From Rhodoblastus sp963804045 (GTDB lineage: Bacteria > Pseudomonadota > Alphaproteobacteria > Rhizobiales > Beijerinckiaceae): a stretch of DNA of 64,000 bases. Made by a program: the position numbers and the translations under genes. This document shows, piece by piece, positions 7,996 to 16,551 of the stretch (positions within the stretch are counted from its first letter, which is position 1; every line of letters begins with the position of its first letter). Location: contig CAWDOR010000009.1 in the NCBI GenBank assembly GCA_963804045.1, forward strand, positions 124,001 through 188,000, given 5' to 3'. The notes beneath the pieces are model-generated. The model made no database searches and was not told where the DNA came from. It saw nothing but the letters and a program-made list of their open reading frames with translations.

Positions 7996-8427
7996 ATGAC
8001 CGTCGCTTTAATTCTCGCGGCCAAGGGCCATGACGTGGCCACGATTCAACCCCATCGCACCCTGCAGGAAATTTCCGCCCTGCTTGCCGAAAAGGGCATT
8101 GGCGCCGTGATCGTTTCCGATGGTTCGGGCGCGGTGCTGGGCATTATTTCCGAGCGCGACATTGTCCGCGCCGTGGGCCGCACGGGCGAATCGGCGCTGC
8201 TGGAGCCCGTTTCGAAACATATGACGAGCAAGGTCATCAGCACCAATCCTGGCGACGCGGTCGATCATGTCATGGAAATGATGACCTCAGGCCGCTTCCG
8301 CCACATGCCGGTGATGGAGCAGGGCCGTCTGGTCGGCGTGGTTTCCATCGGCGACGTGGTCAAGCATCGTCTGGAATCGATGGAAAACGAACATCGCGCC
8401 ATGCGCGAATATATCGCCACCGCCTGA
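7996..8427 (+). CDS. tandem CBS-domain protein
   Basis: A 143-residue protein made of two CBS domains. The first runs about residues 10-65, with VIVSDGSGAVLGIISERDIVRA; the second about 75-130, with MPVMEQGRLVGVVSIGDVV. Stand-alone CBS pairs bind adenine nucleotides and act as energy or redox sensors; the target is not identifiable. AGGAGGA at 7983-7989 supports the ATG at 7996. A strong terminator follows at 8456. Confidence 0.92.
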   Translation: MTVALILAAKGHDVATIQPHRTLQEISALLAEKGIGAVIVSDGSGAVLGIISERDIVRAVGRTGESALLEPVSKHMTSKVISTNPGDAVDHVMEMMTSGRFRHMPVMEQGRLVGVVSIGDVVKHRLESMENEHRAMREYIATA

Positions 8428-8455
8428 GCTTTTCGACGGGAGAGACGCCTGTGGA

Positions 8456-8487
8456 GCGCGGCGGCGCCAAAGCGCCGCGCGGTTTTT
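8456..8487 (+). terminator. intrinsic terminator after the CBS gene
   Basis: GCGGCGC (8461-8467) pairs with GCGCCGC (8472-8478) across a CAAA loop. The stem extends by three pairs past a one-base bulge and is followed by GTTTTT. Confidence 0.75.
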
Positions 8488-8548
8488 GCGTGGGGCTATT
8501 CGTCCGCATCGACACGAGAAACCGTGGCTGAAAACGCGACGTCGAACT

Positions 8549-8578
8549 CGCCGAGGGATGGAGTTTCGTCCCTCGGCG
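8549..8578. repeat. perfect hairpin between CBS and TonB receptor genes
   Basis: CGCCGAGGGA (8549-8558) pairs with TCCCTCGGCG (8569-8578) across a 10-base loop. It lies just past the end of the minus-strand TonB receptor gene but lacks a U-tract on that strand. It may act as a 3' stabiliser or a Rho-linked end. Confidence 0.5.
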
Positions 8579-8612
8579 CTGGCGCGGCTAAGCCGCGCGC
8601 CCCTTTCCCGGA

Positions 8613-10763
8613 TCAGAACGTATAGCGCGCGCCGATATAGATGGTGCGGCCCGGTTCGGGATAACCGTCGGTCAGGACATAGAGCTTGTCGAGCAGGTTT
8701 TTCGCGCCGCCATAGACGCTCAATTCCCGCGTGACCTTATATTCCGCCTTGAAATTCAGCAGGGCGTAGCCGCCTTCCTGAACATAGCCGGTGTTGGCGG
8801 CATTGCTGCTCCAGCGGCTGGTGGCGAGTTGGAGATTGGGCGAAAACGACAGGCCGGGCAGTGGCCGCCACACCGCATAAAGGAAGGCGAAGGCGCCGGG
8901 AACGCCGGTCAGTTCCGGATTGGGGCTGATCGGCGTGGACAGGGCGAGCCAGCGATGAATCAGCGACACTTGGCCGCCAATGTCGAGATCGTCGCGTATG
9001 CCGTAATCGCCCTTGAAATCGGCGCCAATGGCCCGCTCCAGGCCGACGTTGCGATCTTGCGACGCGCCGGAGGGCAGCGACACGCTTTCGATGGCGTCGG
9101 TGATGTAGTTGAAATAGGCGTCGGCCGAGAGTTTCAGCCGCGGGCCGACCAGACCTTCCCAGCCGATCTGGGTATTGGCGGCGCGCTCCGGCGCCAGGGT
9201 GGGGTTGCCGGTGAACGTGCCGAAGCGCGTGCTATAGAGCTCGAACAGGGTCGGGAAGCGCGTGCGGTCGGAGAAGCTGACGGTGAACTTGTTCTTGTCG
9301 TCATAGCGCCAGATCACCGCGACCTGACCGTTGGGCGCCTGGAGGTGGGAGTCGGGATAATTGATCATCCCCCAGGGCGCCGTCGACGAATTAAAGCCGC
9401 GCGCCTGCGGGATATTGCGCCAGTCGTAGCTGACGCCCTGGACGAAATCGATGCTCCTGCCGATGTGATAGGTGTTTTCCAGCGCCACCGAATAGGTGTC
9501 CTCGAAAGAGGTGATGCGCGGCGCGTTGTAGCAGACCACATTGGCTGTGCAGCCAGCGGGCTTGCCGGTGACCGGATTGACGAAATAGGCGTCGTTTTCG
9601 TTATGAACGTCGTGACGGTAATAGAGCAATCCCTTCAGCGTGTCCTCGGGAACGATCTGCTTGCCGACCTCGATCGAACCGCCGGCGTTCCAGTCATGAT
9701 ATTCGGAATAATCGGCGGAGGAGGTGTTTTGCAGCGTCATTGCGGCGTTGGAAAACATGTCGATGGAATTGTCGAACCGGTCCCAGAAGACTTTGGTCTT
9801 GATGTAAAGCGTCGGATCGATCTGGGTCTGCGTCAGCAAGGCCAGGGTCTGCACGTCCCAATAGGGCCAGCTCCAGTATTTGGTGGTCGGCGCCGCCGGC
9901 TGCGTGCTGAAGGGCTCGCCCTTTTGGCCTTCCTGATGCAGGAAATTGATCGAATATTCGTCGGTTGCGTTGGGCGTGTAGCCGGCCTTGAAATTGAAAT
10001 CGAGATCGGCCGTCGCCGAATGATTGCGCAAGCCGGCGCCCTGCTGCGCATTGGGCGTGTAGGAATCGGGCAGATCCCAGCCCACCGCCTTGTTCCAGGC
10101 CCCCGAGGCCTGAACGTAATAGGAGCCCTGGTTCGTGCCGACGCGCGCGTAAGAGCGCTCGCCGAGATAGCCGGTCTTGCCGACATCGATCGCCGAACCG
10201 ATTTCGCCTTCGATCTCCTTGACGGGCTTGCGGGTCACCAGATTGATGTCGCCGCCCAGGCCGCCAGGACCGTCGAGCACGGAAGCATAGCCCTTGGCGA
10301 TCTGGACTTCCGCGAGATTGCTGGTGAGGAAGCGGCCAAAATCGAGGCGATTGTCGGCGGGCAGATAGATGGTCACGCCGTCGAGCATGATCGGCACGCG
10401 CCACCGGTCGAAGCCATGAACAAAAATATTTTGCTCGTTGCGCGGGCCGGCGAGATCGTCGGCGACGACGCCGGGCGTGAGCTCCACAGCCTTGTCCAGC
10501 GTGCCTTTTTCGAAAGTCTCGAATTTCTTCGCGGAGATGGTGTCGCCGACGATCGGCGGCGTGGTGGTCGGCTGGAAGGGAACGCCGGCGGAAGCGGGCG
10601 CCGGCGCGCCATTGGACGCGACGCCGGCGGCCTGGCTGTCATGCGGCGCGATCACATGGATTTCGCCGAGATTGTAAACGCCGGAATCTTCCGCCAGAGC
10701 CGCCTGAGGCGCGGCCAGCGCGCCAGCCAGCGCCAGGGTAGCGAGTTTTCTGTCCATGTTCAT
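8613..10763 (-). CDS. TonB-dependent outer-membrane receptor
   Basis: About 716 residues. A signal peptide (MNMDRKLATLALAGALAAPQAALA) is followed by a Pro/Ala-rich linker, a plug domain (residues about 85-210; PIMLDGVTIYLP, ASVLDGPGGLGGDINLVTRKP) and a 22-strand barrel ending in the typical aromatic terminus YIGARYTF. No N-terminal FecA-type signalling domain is seen. The ligand is unknown. It is divergent from a secreted protein plus MbnH-like di-heme enzyme, which hints at metal or metallophore uptake (inference). ATG 10763 or 10757 could be the start. Confidence 0.92.
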   Translation of the reverse strand: MNMDRKLATLALAGALAAPQAALAEDSGVYNLGEIHVIAPHDSQAAGVASNGAPAPASAGVPFQPTTTPPIVGDTISAKKFETFEKGTLDKAVELTPGVVADDLAGPRNEQNIFVHGFDRWRVPIMLDGVTIYLPADNRLDFGRFLTSNLAEVQIAKGYASVLDGPGGLGGDINLVTRKPVKEIEGEIGSAIDVGKTGYLGERSYARVGTNQGSYYVQASGAWNKAVGWDLPDSYTPNAQQGAGLRNHSATADLDFNFKAGYTPNATDEYSINFLHQEGQKGEPFSTQPAAPTTKYWSWPYWDVQTLALLTQTQIDPTLYIKTKVFWDRFDNSIDMFSNAAMTLQNTSSADYSEYHDWNAGGSIEVGKQIVPEDTLKGLLYYRHDVHNENDAYFVNPVTGKPAGCTANVVCYNAPRITSFEDTYSVALENTYHIGRSIDFVQGVSYDWRNIPQARGFNSSTAPWGMINYPDSHLQAPNGQVAVIWRYDDKNKFTVSFSDRTRFPTLFELYSTRFGTFTGNPTLAPERAANTQIGWEGLVGPRLKLSADAYFNYITDAIESVSLPSGASQDRNVGLERAIGADFKGDYGIRDDLDIGGQVSLIHRWLALSTPISPNPELTGVPGAFAFLYAVWRPLPGLSFSPNLQLATSRWSSNAANTGYVQEGGYALLNFKAEYKVTRELSVYGGAKNLLDKLYVLTDGYPEPGRTIYIGARYTF

Positions 10764-11175
10764 GCTCCAATCCTTCGCGGGCGGCAAGGCAAGCGTCAGG
10801 TTTCAGCGCGCCTTCGCGAACCTGTCCTCGACGTGGCCGTGTATTAGCCTATTGGCTCAGACCCCTGACGCAGGGATTTATTGCCGCCAAATTTCAGTCG
10901 CCGAAATTTAAGACGCCGCATCCGTGACGTGGCAATATGAAATTATGCTGTTTTTGCATGAGCATAGCGATTCAGGCGGCCCCGTAGCAAAATTACAACA
11001 TGTTTTTTGAGTACATATATATCGCCATGCGATTCCGATGGGCATTTGGCTTATGTTTTAAGCAGACTTGATGCTCAGCGTAATTTGCTCTTGACCTCGC
11101 CATGGAGATAATCACATTTCCGCTTGTCGTCTTGAAGAAGCACTCGCTTGGAGAGGCGCAGTCAGGAGAAGCGCA
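10764..11175. other. divergent intergenic region with dyads
   Basis: About 410 AT-richer bases between the TonB receptor and the secreted-protein operon. AAATTTC/GAAATTT arms lie at 10889-10895 and 10903-10909, and TATGCT/AGCATA arms at 10944-10949 and 10961-10966. No coding signal. These are plausible sites for a shared metal-responsive regulator, but no clear Fur or Zur consensus is visible. Confidence 0.5.
11085..11112 (+). promoter_or_regulatory. possible sigma-70-type promoter
   Basis: TTGCTC (11085-11090), a 16-base spacer and GATAAT (11107-11112) lie upstream of the operon starting at 11176. The -10 element is good and the -35 weak. Confidence 0.4.
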
Positions 11176-11709
11176 ATGCCCCGCCGTTCGCCCTACGCCA
11201 TTGTTCTGCTGGTCGCTCTGGCTGTCGGCGCGCCCGTTCGCGCCCAGGAGGCGCCCGCCGCGTCGAAATGTCCGGACCAGGCGGCGCCGCTGCCGGCTGA
11301 ATTGGCGTCCTGGACCGCGCCGACCGCTTTGACCGCGGCGACCAGGCCCGAGGATGCGGGCAAGGCGGAGATCAAGCTCGGCGGCGCCGTCAAACTCACG
11401 CTGTTCCACACGCCCGAGGTGAATTACGCCATCCGTCCCGTGAAACCTGGCGGCAGCGTGGCTTATGGCGGCCTGCTCAGCATCGCCATCGCCGAAGCTG
11501 GAACCTATCGCGTCGCGCTTGGCAACGCTTCTTGGGTCGATGTCGTCAAAGATGGCGCGGCCGTCGAATCCATTCGCCATGGCGGCGGCCCCGCCTGTTC
11601 GGGAATCCGCAAAATGGTGGATTACCCCTTGCAGAAGGGCGAATATTTCGTCCAACTGTCCGCGAGCGGCGAGGCGCAGACTGGCGTCCTCATCGTCAAA
11701 CTGCCCTGA
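11176..11709 (+). CDS. secreted protein paired with a di-heme enzyme
   Basis: A 177-residue protein with a signal peptide ending near VRA-Q (residue 23-24). The mature part has two cysteines (C32, C141), two tryptophans (W46, W120) and beta-rich segments, and no recognised catalytic site. It is followed 16 bases later by a MauG/MbnH-like di-heme enzyme and faces a TonB receptor. The location suggests it is the enzyme's substrate or partner. It lacks the four-Cys motif of MbnP, so it is not a standard MbnP. An AGGAGA motif precedes the ATG. Function is inference. Confidence 0.75.
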   Translation: MPRRSPYAIVLLVALAVGAPVRAQEAPAASKCPDQAAPLPAELASWTAPTALTAATRPEDAGKAEIKLGGAVKLTLFHTPEVNYAIRPVKPGGSVAYGGLLSIAIAEAGTYRVALGNASWVDVVKDGAAVESIRHGGGPACSGIRKMVDYPLQKGEYFVQLSASGEAQTGVLIVKLP

Positions 11710-11725
11710 CCGCGCCGGCGCGACC

Positions 11726-12682
11726 ATGCTCCGACCTTTGCACTTGGCCGCCTTTTGCATCGCCCTGACGATGGGCGGCGCGGCGGCGCAAAATGTCCTC
11801 GACCCGCAGGACAATCCCTCTTCGCCGCTCAAGATCGAACTGGGGCGGCGGCTGTTTTACGAGGCCGATCTTTCGATCAATGGCACGATGGCCTGCGCCG
11901 CCTGCCATGAGCAGCATCGCGGCTTCGCCGATGGCAACCGCAGCCATCCCGGCGCGCTCGATCATCCGGGCAGGCGCAATGTTCCTGGATTACAGAATGT
12001 CGCGATGCTGCGCCATTTCACCTGGGCGAGCCTGACGCCCGATCTCGAACATCAGGCTTTGACGCCTTTGCTCGGCGAAAACCCCGTGGAAATGGCGATG
12101 AAGGGGCATGAGGCGGAACTGGCGCGGCGGCTCGCCGCCAATGCCTGCTATGTCAAGCTGTTTGCCGCCGCCTTTCCGGAGAACAAGGGCGAAATCGGCC
12201 TGAGCGCCGTCACCAAGGCTATCGCCAGTTTCGAGCGCAGCCTGATCTCCTTCGACTCTCCCTATGACAACGCCGCGAGGGCCGGTCGGGCGCTGCCGGC
12301 GGAGGCGGAGGCGGGACGAGCGCTTTTCACGGGCAAGGGCGGTTGCGCGGCCTGCCATTCCGGCCAAAACTTCACCGATGACGCGTTTCACGCGCTGGAG
12401 CCGGTCGCCCCCGCGGATCGCGGTCTGGCGGAGGAGACCGGACGGACCGCGGACGCCGGGCTTTTCCGCACGCCGAGCCTGCGCAATGTGATGGTGACCG
12501 CGCCCTATTTCCACGATGGCAAGGCGCCCGCCCTGCCCGACGCCATCCGCCGCCACGGTCTGCCAACGGCTTTGTCCGATGCGGAGATGGCGGACATCGC
12601 GGCCTTTCTCGCCACTCTGACCGACCGGTCCTTTCTCTCCGACCCGCGCTGGTCCTTGCCGGCCGAAGCCTGCCCGCTTTAG
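11726..12682 (+). CDS. di-heme cytochrome c peroxidase/MauG family protein, MbnH-like
   Basis: A 318-residue periplasmic protein with a signal peptide (MLRPLHLAAFCIALTMGGAAA). There are two heme motifs: CAACHEQH (about residue 55) and CAACHSGQ (about 206). LGRRLFYEADLSINGTMACAAC, NVAMLRHFTWASL and LTPLLGENPVEM resemble the MbnH branch of di-heme enzymes, which oxidise a tryptophan in the partner MbnP. The C-terminal RTPSLRNV and PYFHDG are common to bacterial cytochrome c peroxidases. It is cotranscribed with the preceding secreted protein. Whether it is a peroxidase or a protein-modifying enzyme cannot be settled here. Confidence 0.88.
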   Translation: MLRPLHLAAFCIALTMGGAAAQNVLDPQDNPSSPLKIELGRRLFYEADLSINGTMACAACHEQHRGFADGNRSHPGALDHPGRRNVPGLQNVAMLRHFTWASLTPDLEHQALTPLLGENPVEMAMKGHEAELARRLAANACYVKLFAAAFPENKGEIGLSAVTKAIASFERSLISFDSPYDNAARAGRALPAEAEAGRALFTGKGGCAACHSGQNFTDDAFHALEPVAPADRGLAEETGRTADAGLFRTPSLRNVMVTAPYFHDGKAPALPDAIRRHGLPTALSDAEMADIAAFLATLTDRSFLSDPRWSLPAEACPL

Positions 12683-12706
12683 GCCTCTGGGCCGGCGTCG
12701 TCCCTC

Positions 12707-13711
12707 TCAACCGGGAGAGTGCAGCTTTTTTTCGATCGCGGTCATTTCCGCGATCTCATCGAGCGCGCGGCGCGCCGACTCGCGACCGAGCGCGATCAAC
12801 TCGTCGGCGCGATGGAATTCGAAAAAGCCGATCTGCGCCAGCCGCGCCTTGATGAGCACATCCGGGGGATCGCCGGCCAACCGTGAACGGGCGATGCGGT
12901 CCTGGGTGATATTGAAGGCGTCAAGCATGGCGGTGGCTATGCCCGGCGCGCCATTGGGCCCCGCGCCGAACTGGCGGCGCAATTGCCCGCCTTCGCCAGG
13001 GAGCGTGGCCTTGGCGTCGGCGACGAATTCTTCCGTTCCGCCGCCGTGATCGGCGATCAGCGCGCCGCGGAAGGCGCTGTCGCCGATCAGATTGACCGCG
13101 ATCACCATTTCCGCGCCCAGCGCCCGGCACAGAGTCACCGGCACGGGATTGACCAGCGCGCCGTCGAACAGCCAGCGATTGTCGATGCGCACCGGCTCGA
13201 AAATGCCGGGCAGCGCATAGGAGGCGCGGATCGCCTGCACCAGATCGCCGCGCCGCAGCCAGACCTCGTGACCCAGGCCGATCTCGGTCGCCACCGCGCC
13301 AAAGCTCAACGGCAGATCCTCGATGCGCAAGCCGGACAGAGAGCGCGACAGCTCGTCGCGCAATTTGCCGCCCGACATCATGCCGGCGCCGGAAAAGGAC
13401 AGGTCCATCAGCGAGAACACCCGGCGCTTGGTCAGCGAGCGCGCGAATTTTTCGAGTTCGTCGAGCTTTCCCGCGGCGTAGCAGCCGCCAACCACCGCGC
13501 CGATCGAGGCGCCGGCGATCACGTCTATGGGAATTTTGCGCGCCTCCAGCTCCTGGAGCACGCCAATATGCGACCAGCCGCGCGCCGCACCGGCGCCGAG
13601 CGCAAGACCAATACGCGGCCTGCGGCCTTTGTCAGGCGCGCCCGCGCCGCCGCCAGCGGCGGAGAGCGAATCGCCCGAACGCTCGAAAGTCTTCCAGTTC
13701 AACCCGAACAT
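12707..13711 (-). CDS. patatin-like phospholipase (RssA family)
   Basis: A 334-residue protein. The patatin domain begins near residue 33 with the oxyanion loop GLALGAGAARGWSHIG. The nucleophile S69 sits in GASIG, and the dyad Asp is D183 in FDGALVNP. About 30 low-complexity N-terminal residues precede the domain, and a helical C-terminal extension (from about 230) follows it. It probably hydrolyses acyl esters at the membrane; the substrate is unknown. It converges with the di-heme enzyme gene. Confidence 0.9.
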   Translation of the reverse strand: MFGLNWKTFERSGDSLSAAGGGAGAPDKGRRPRIGLALGAGAARGWSHIGVLQELEARKIPIDVIAGASIGAVVGGCYAAGKLDELEKFARSLTKRRVFSLMDLSFSGAGMMSGGKLRDELSRSLSGLRIEDLPLSFGAVATEIGLGHEVWLRRGDLVQAIRASYALPGIFEPVRIDNRWLFDGALVNPVPVTLCRALGAEMVIAVNLIGDSAFRGALIADHGGGTEEFVADAKATLPGEGGQLRRQFGAGPNGAPGIATAMLDAFNITQDRIARSRLAGDPPDVLIKARLAQIGFFEFHRADELIALGRESARRALDEIAEMTAIEKKLHSPG

Positions 13712-13935
13712 GGCCCGACTCCCCTACGCGACCTCCAACTCGGCGTCTTTTGCAGCGCCTTTGAACAAAGCCTGCGCGCGGAATATTGCCGAAGGCTTAA
13801 ACACCCATATCTCCATATGGGCCCGCTCAAGCTGAAATGCAGCGGAGCCAGCGAAAGTTCCGGCACGAAAATTTTGAGGGGTCGCGAGGTTAATGCCGAC
13901 GCGCCGTAGCTTGGTCCAGCGCGCCGAGGCCCGGC

Positions 13936-14331
13936 TCAGAGCTCTTCGAGGTCGATGTCGAGGATCGCCATTTGCAGGGTAAAACTTTTGCCCTTGGGGT
14001 CGTCCGCGGAAATCACCGCGAGAAAATCGTCGCCATTGTTGAGTTCGACGGAATCGACCTTCTTGCCGCGCGCGGCCACGGTCAAATTCTCATTGTCGAA
14101 CAGGTGACGCAGATACTCCTGCAACACAGGGCGCTCGACCGGGATTTTCATGGCGAAGGAGAAGGAGCGGTCGCCATCCTCGTCATCGACGACGATCGGC
14201 CCGAGAACGCGCTCGCCATAGGTGGCGACCGCCGCGTCCTCGTTTTTCGGATCCAGTCCGACCTTGATGGCAGGCGCGCCAAACGCCTGGCGCAGAAATT
14301 CCTGCAATTTCCGCAATTCGCTCTTGTCCAA
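13936..14331 (-). CDS. DUF3126 family protein with internal duplication
   Basis: A 131-residue protein starting at TTG 14331-14329, supported by AAGGAG seven bases upstream. Two copies of the small DUF3126 fold follow each other. Copy one runs from LDKSELRKLQEFLRQAFG to DDEDGDRSFSFAMKIPV; copy two from RPVLQEYLRHLFDN to SFTLQMAILDIDLEEL. Usual family members are about 70 residues with one copy. The function of the family is unknown. The frame continues upstream to 14514, but that part overlaps a terminator hairpin and is Arg-rich, so it is rejected. Confidence 0.85.
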   Translation of the reverse strand: MDKSELRKLQEFLRQAFGAPAIKVGLDPKNEDAAVATYGERVLGPIVVDDEDGDRSFSFAMKIPVERPVLQEYLRHLFDNENLTVAARGKKVDSVELNNGDDFLAVISADDPKGKSFTLQMAILDIDLEEL

Positions 14332-14371
14332 GACCCAACTCCTTGAGCAGCTGACCAGAGCGAGGCTTGCC

Positions 14372-14406
14372 AAAAAGCGCCGCGCCGCGCAAGGGCGCTT
14401 TTTTTT
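14372..14406 (-). terminator. bidirectional-looking intrinsic terminator
   Basis: AAAAAGCGCC (14372-14381) pairs with GGCGCTTTTT (14394-14403), with T-runs on both strands. On the minus strand it ends the small gene at 14436-14591, and it separates that gene from the DUF3126 gene. Confidence 0.8.
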
Positions 14407-14435
14407 GCGCGCGGCGCCTGAGGGCGGTTTCGGTT

Positions 14436-14591
14436 TTAGCGGACCGTGACGATGTCCCCGCCGACGCCGGGATCGATGGTGTTGACGCCGGAGACGGAAT
14501 AGGCCGCGCTGCACAGCAGCATGGCGGCCACGGCGAGCGCGCGCGGCGACCCGTCGGCGTGGCGTTTCAGAAAATCAATTATCGCGCTCAT
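14436..14591 (-). CDS. small single-helix membrane protein
   Basis: A 51-residue protein: a basic N-terminus (MSAIIDFLKRHADGSPR), one hydrophobic helix (ALAVAAMLLCSAAYSVSGV) and a polar tail (NTIDPGVGGDIVTVR). An AGGGAAG motif lies just upstream of ATG 14591. The layout resembles the Flp pilin placed nearby, but the cleavage-site Glu is missing, so a degenerate pilin or an unrelated small membrane protein are both possible. It is followed by a terminator. Confidence 0.55.
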   Translation of the reverse strand: MSAIIDFLKRHADGSPRALAVAAMLLCSAAYSVSGVNTIDPGVGGDIVTVR

Positions 14592-14700
14592 AGCTGCTTC
14601 CCTGCTCATTGCTCCGCGACGATCCGCGCCTGAGCAACCTAAGGTTGCACCCCTTTCCAGCCAATTAAGACCTCGCGCCGGCCTGGCGAAAATCCTGCTG

Positions 14701-14856
14701 TCAGCGCGTCGCGATGTGAACGCCGACCGCGCGCCAACCGTATCGAAAGGCGCCATAGGCTAAGATCAGCGAAAAACAGATCAAGGCGGCGATCACCGCC
14801 AGCTCCTTGGCCGTCGCGCCCGCCTGCCGTTTCAAAACCCGAGAATATCCAGCCAT
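14701..14856 (-). CDS. small Flp-pilin-like protein
   Basis: A 51-residue protein from ATG 14856, with GGAG seven bases upstream. Its QAGATAKELAVIAALICFSL segment parallels the Flp consensus GATAIEYGLIAALI (Gly, Glu at +5, hydrophobic helix), but the usual Tyr after Glu is Leu. The tail is short and ends VGVHIATR. It is probably processed like a type IVb prepilin, though this is an inference. The neighbouring small protein at 14436 is on the same strand. Confidence 0.6.
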   Translation of the reverse strand: MAGYSRVLKRQAGATAKELAVIAALICFSLILAYGAFRYGWRAVGVHIATR

Positions 14857-14946
14857 TCCAGGTCTCCATCCCGTTGTTTTCGCGAATTCTGCACGATTCG
14901 CCACAAGACAGGCTAGGCGCGAATGGTTGCGCGGGCCTTAAATAAA

Positions 14947-15990
14947 TCACGGCGCGGGATTGCCGCGCAACTGGTGAATGGCGTCGATGCGGCGCAATAG
15001 CTCCGCCGGCAGTTCGCGCGGCGCGTCGAGGATGAGTTTCAACTGCTCCAGATTGGTCGCGCCGACGATATTGGCGGTGACGAAGGGGCGCGAAGTGACA
15101 AAAGCCAGCGCCAGATGCACGGGATGCAGGCCGAACGCCGCCGCCAGCGCCAGATAATCCTCGATGGCCTCGTCCACACCCGGCTTTTGATAGCGCTGTC
15201 CCCGGTCGAACAGGGTGCTGCGCGCCCCGGCGGGACGAGCCCCATGCAGATATTTGCCGGTCAAGAAGCCCTGGGCGAGCGGCGAATAGGCCAGCAGGCC
15301 CACCTGTTCGCGGAAGGCGAATTCAGCCAGGCCGATCTCGAACTGGCGGTTGAGCAGATGATAGGCGTTCTGGATCGAAACCGGGCGCGGGCCGGCGCCC
15401 GTCTCCGAGGCTTTCAAGGCCTGCGCCACGCCCCAGGGCGTCTCGTTGGACAGGCCGAAGGCGCGGATTTTTCCTTGCTGGACCAGTTCCCGCATGGCCC
15501 CGGCGGTTTCCTCGAAACTCACGCCGTCCGGTCCGCCGCGATCCTCATAGGCATTGGACAGCCCATCGAACAGCGCCATGGGCCGGTCGGGCCAGTGGGT
15601 CTGGTAAAGGTCGATGTAATCGGTCTGCAAACGCTTCAGCGATCGCTCGACGGCGTAGAAAATATTCTTGCGGTCGAGCCGCGCGGTCTCGCCATTGCGA
15701 AACCAGGGCATGGCCGTGCGGCCCACCACCTTGGTCGCCAGGACGATCTTGTCGCGGTTTTTTCGCGCGGCGAACCAATTGCCGATGATCGTCTCGGTCG
15801 CGCCTTGTGTCTCGGGGCGCGGCGGAATCGAATAAAGCTCCGCCGTGTCGAAAAAATTTATTCCCTTTTCCAGCGCGTAATCCATTTGCGCGAAAGCGTC
15901 GGCCTGGTCGGTCTGCTGGCCATAGGTCATCGTGCCCAGGCAGATTTCCGAGACATTTTGGCCGGTGCGGCCAAGCGGACGTGTTTGCAT
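14947..15990 (-). CDS. aldo/keto reductase (Tas-like)
   Basis: A 347-residue NADPH-dependent (beta/alpha)8 barrel oxidoreductase. The AKR tetrad is visible: D48 and Y53 in FDTAELY, K87 in ATKVVG and H132 in YQTHWPD. Near the C-terminus IVGATNLEQLK matches the cofactor-binding end. Length and sequence are closest to the Tas/YajO branch; the substrate is unknown. It sits seven bases after the deoxyribosyltransferase reading frame, probably in one transcript. Confidence 0.92.
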   Translation of the reverse strand: MQTRPLGRTGQNVSEICLGTMTYGQQTDQADAFAQMDYALEKGINFFDTAELYSIPPRPETQGATETIIGNWFAARKNRDKIVLATKVVGRTAMPWFRNGETARLDRKNIFYAVERSLKRLQTDYIDLYQTHWPDRPMALFDGLSNAYEDRGGPDGVSFEETAGAMRELVQQGKIRAFGLSNETPWGVAQALKASETGAGPRPVSIQNAYHLLNRQFEIGLAEFAFREQVGLLAYSPLAQGFLTGKYLHGARPAGARSTLFDRGQRYQKPGVDEAIEDYLALAAAFGLHPVHLALAFVTSRPFVTANIVGATNLEQLKLILDAPRELPAELLRRIDAIHQLRGNPAP

Positions 15991-15997
15991 CGTTTCC

Positions 15998-16551
15998 TCA
16001 CACAGTGAAATGCAGCCGGGCCTGGCGCAGGCAGGCCATGAACAGGGTCAGATCGCTCATATCCGCCAAATCCTCGCCGCGCAGCACGGCGCGCCCCTGG
16101 GTTTTCAGCGTGGCGTCGAGCATGAGATTGTCGGCATTGCCGAAATTTTCGATCTCCAGTCCCTGCGCGTCGCGAAAGCCGCCTTGCGCCGTTGGATGGG
16201 CGCCAAGCTCCTCGCGAACGCGGGCAAAATAGTCCCGGGGATCGTTGCTATAGGCGAAACAGGGTTTTTGCAGCGCCGCGCAATGCCCGAATTCAAAAGC
16301 CGTGCCGGGATCGGCGCCATTCCGCGAAAGGGCGTGAGATTGAAAATCGCCGCGTCGGCTTGCGCGATCAGCGCCAGATTGGCGGCGTAAATCCGCTCGT
16401 CCCGTCTTTCCGCGCCGGAGATTTCATTGTCCAGGGGATAGAGCCCGACAAAACCGAACTCCCGGCACAGGCCCTTCTTGCGCAATCCCGCCTCAACCGC
16501 GTCGGGCAGAAAAACCTCGGGGCCAGCCAGATAGATTTTGGGCTGCGACAT
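15998..16551 (-). pseudogene. nucleoside 2-deoxyribosyltransferase with a single-base frameshift
   Basis: The N-terminal half (MSQPKIYLAGPEVFLPDA, QADAAIFNLTPFRG) is a clear nucleoside 2-deoxyribosyltransferase. The frame then shifts near 16317. In the next minus frame the family continues with GTAFEFGHCAALQKPCFAYS, NDPRDYF and ENFGNADNLML, ending FTV at the TGA at 15998. Adding one G near 16314-16319 restores 184 residues, a normal family length. The enzyme exchanges or hydrolyses bases of deoxynucleosides. Sequencing error or a real lesion are both possible. Confidence 0.85.

Noticed and set aside
8829..10847. A 672-residue open frame antisense to the TonB receptor
   Set aside because: No domain resemblance; a shadow of the receptor gene.
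10764..11175. Cobalamin riboswitch before the TonB receptor
   Set aside because: No B12-box sequence on either strand.
11176..11709. Calling the secreted protein MbnP
   Set aside because: It has only two cysteines and lacks the four-Cys motif; the pairing with an MbnH-like enzyme alone is not enough.
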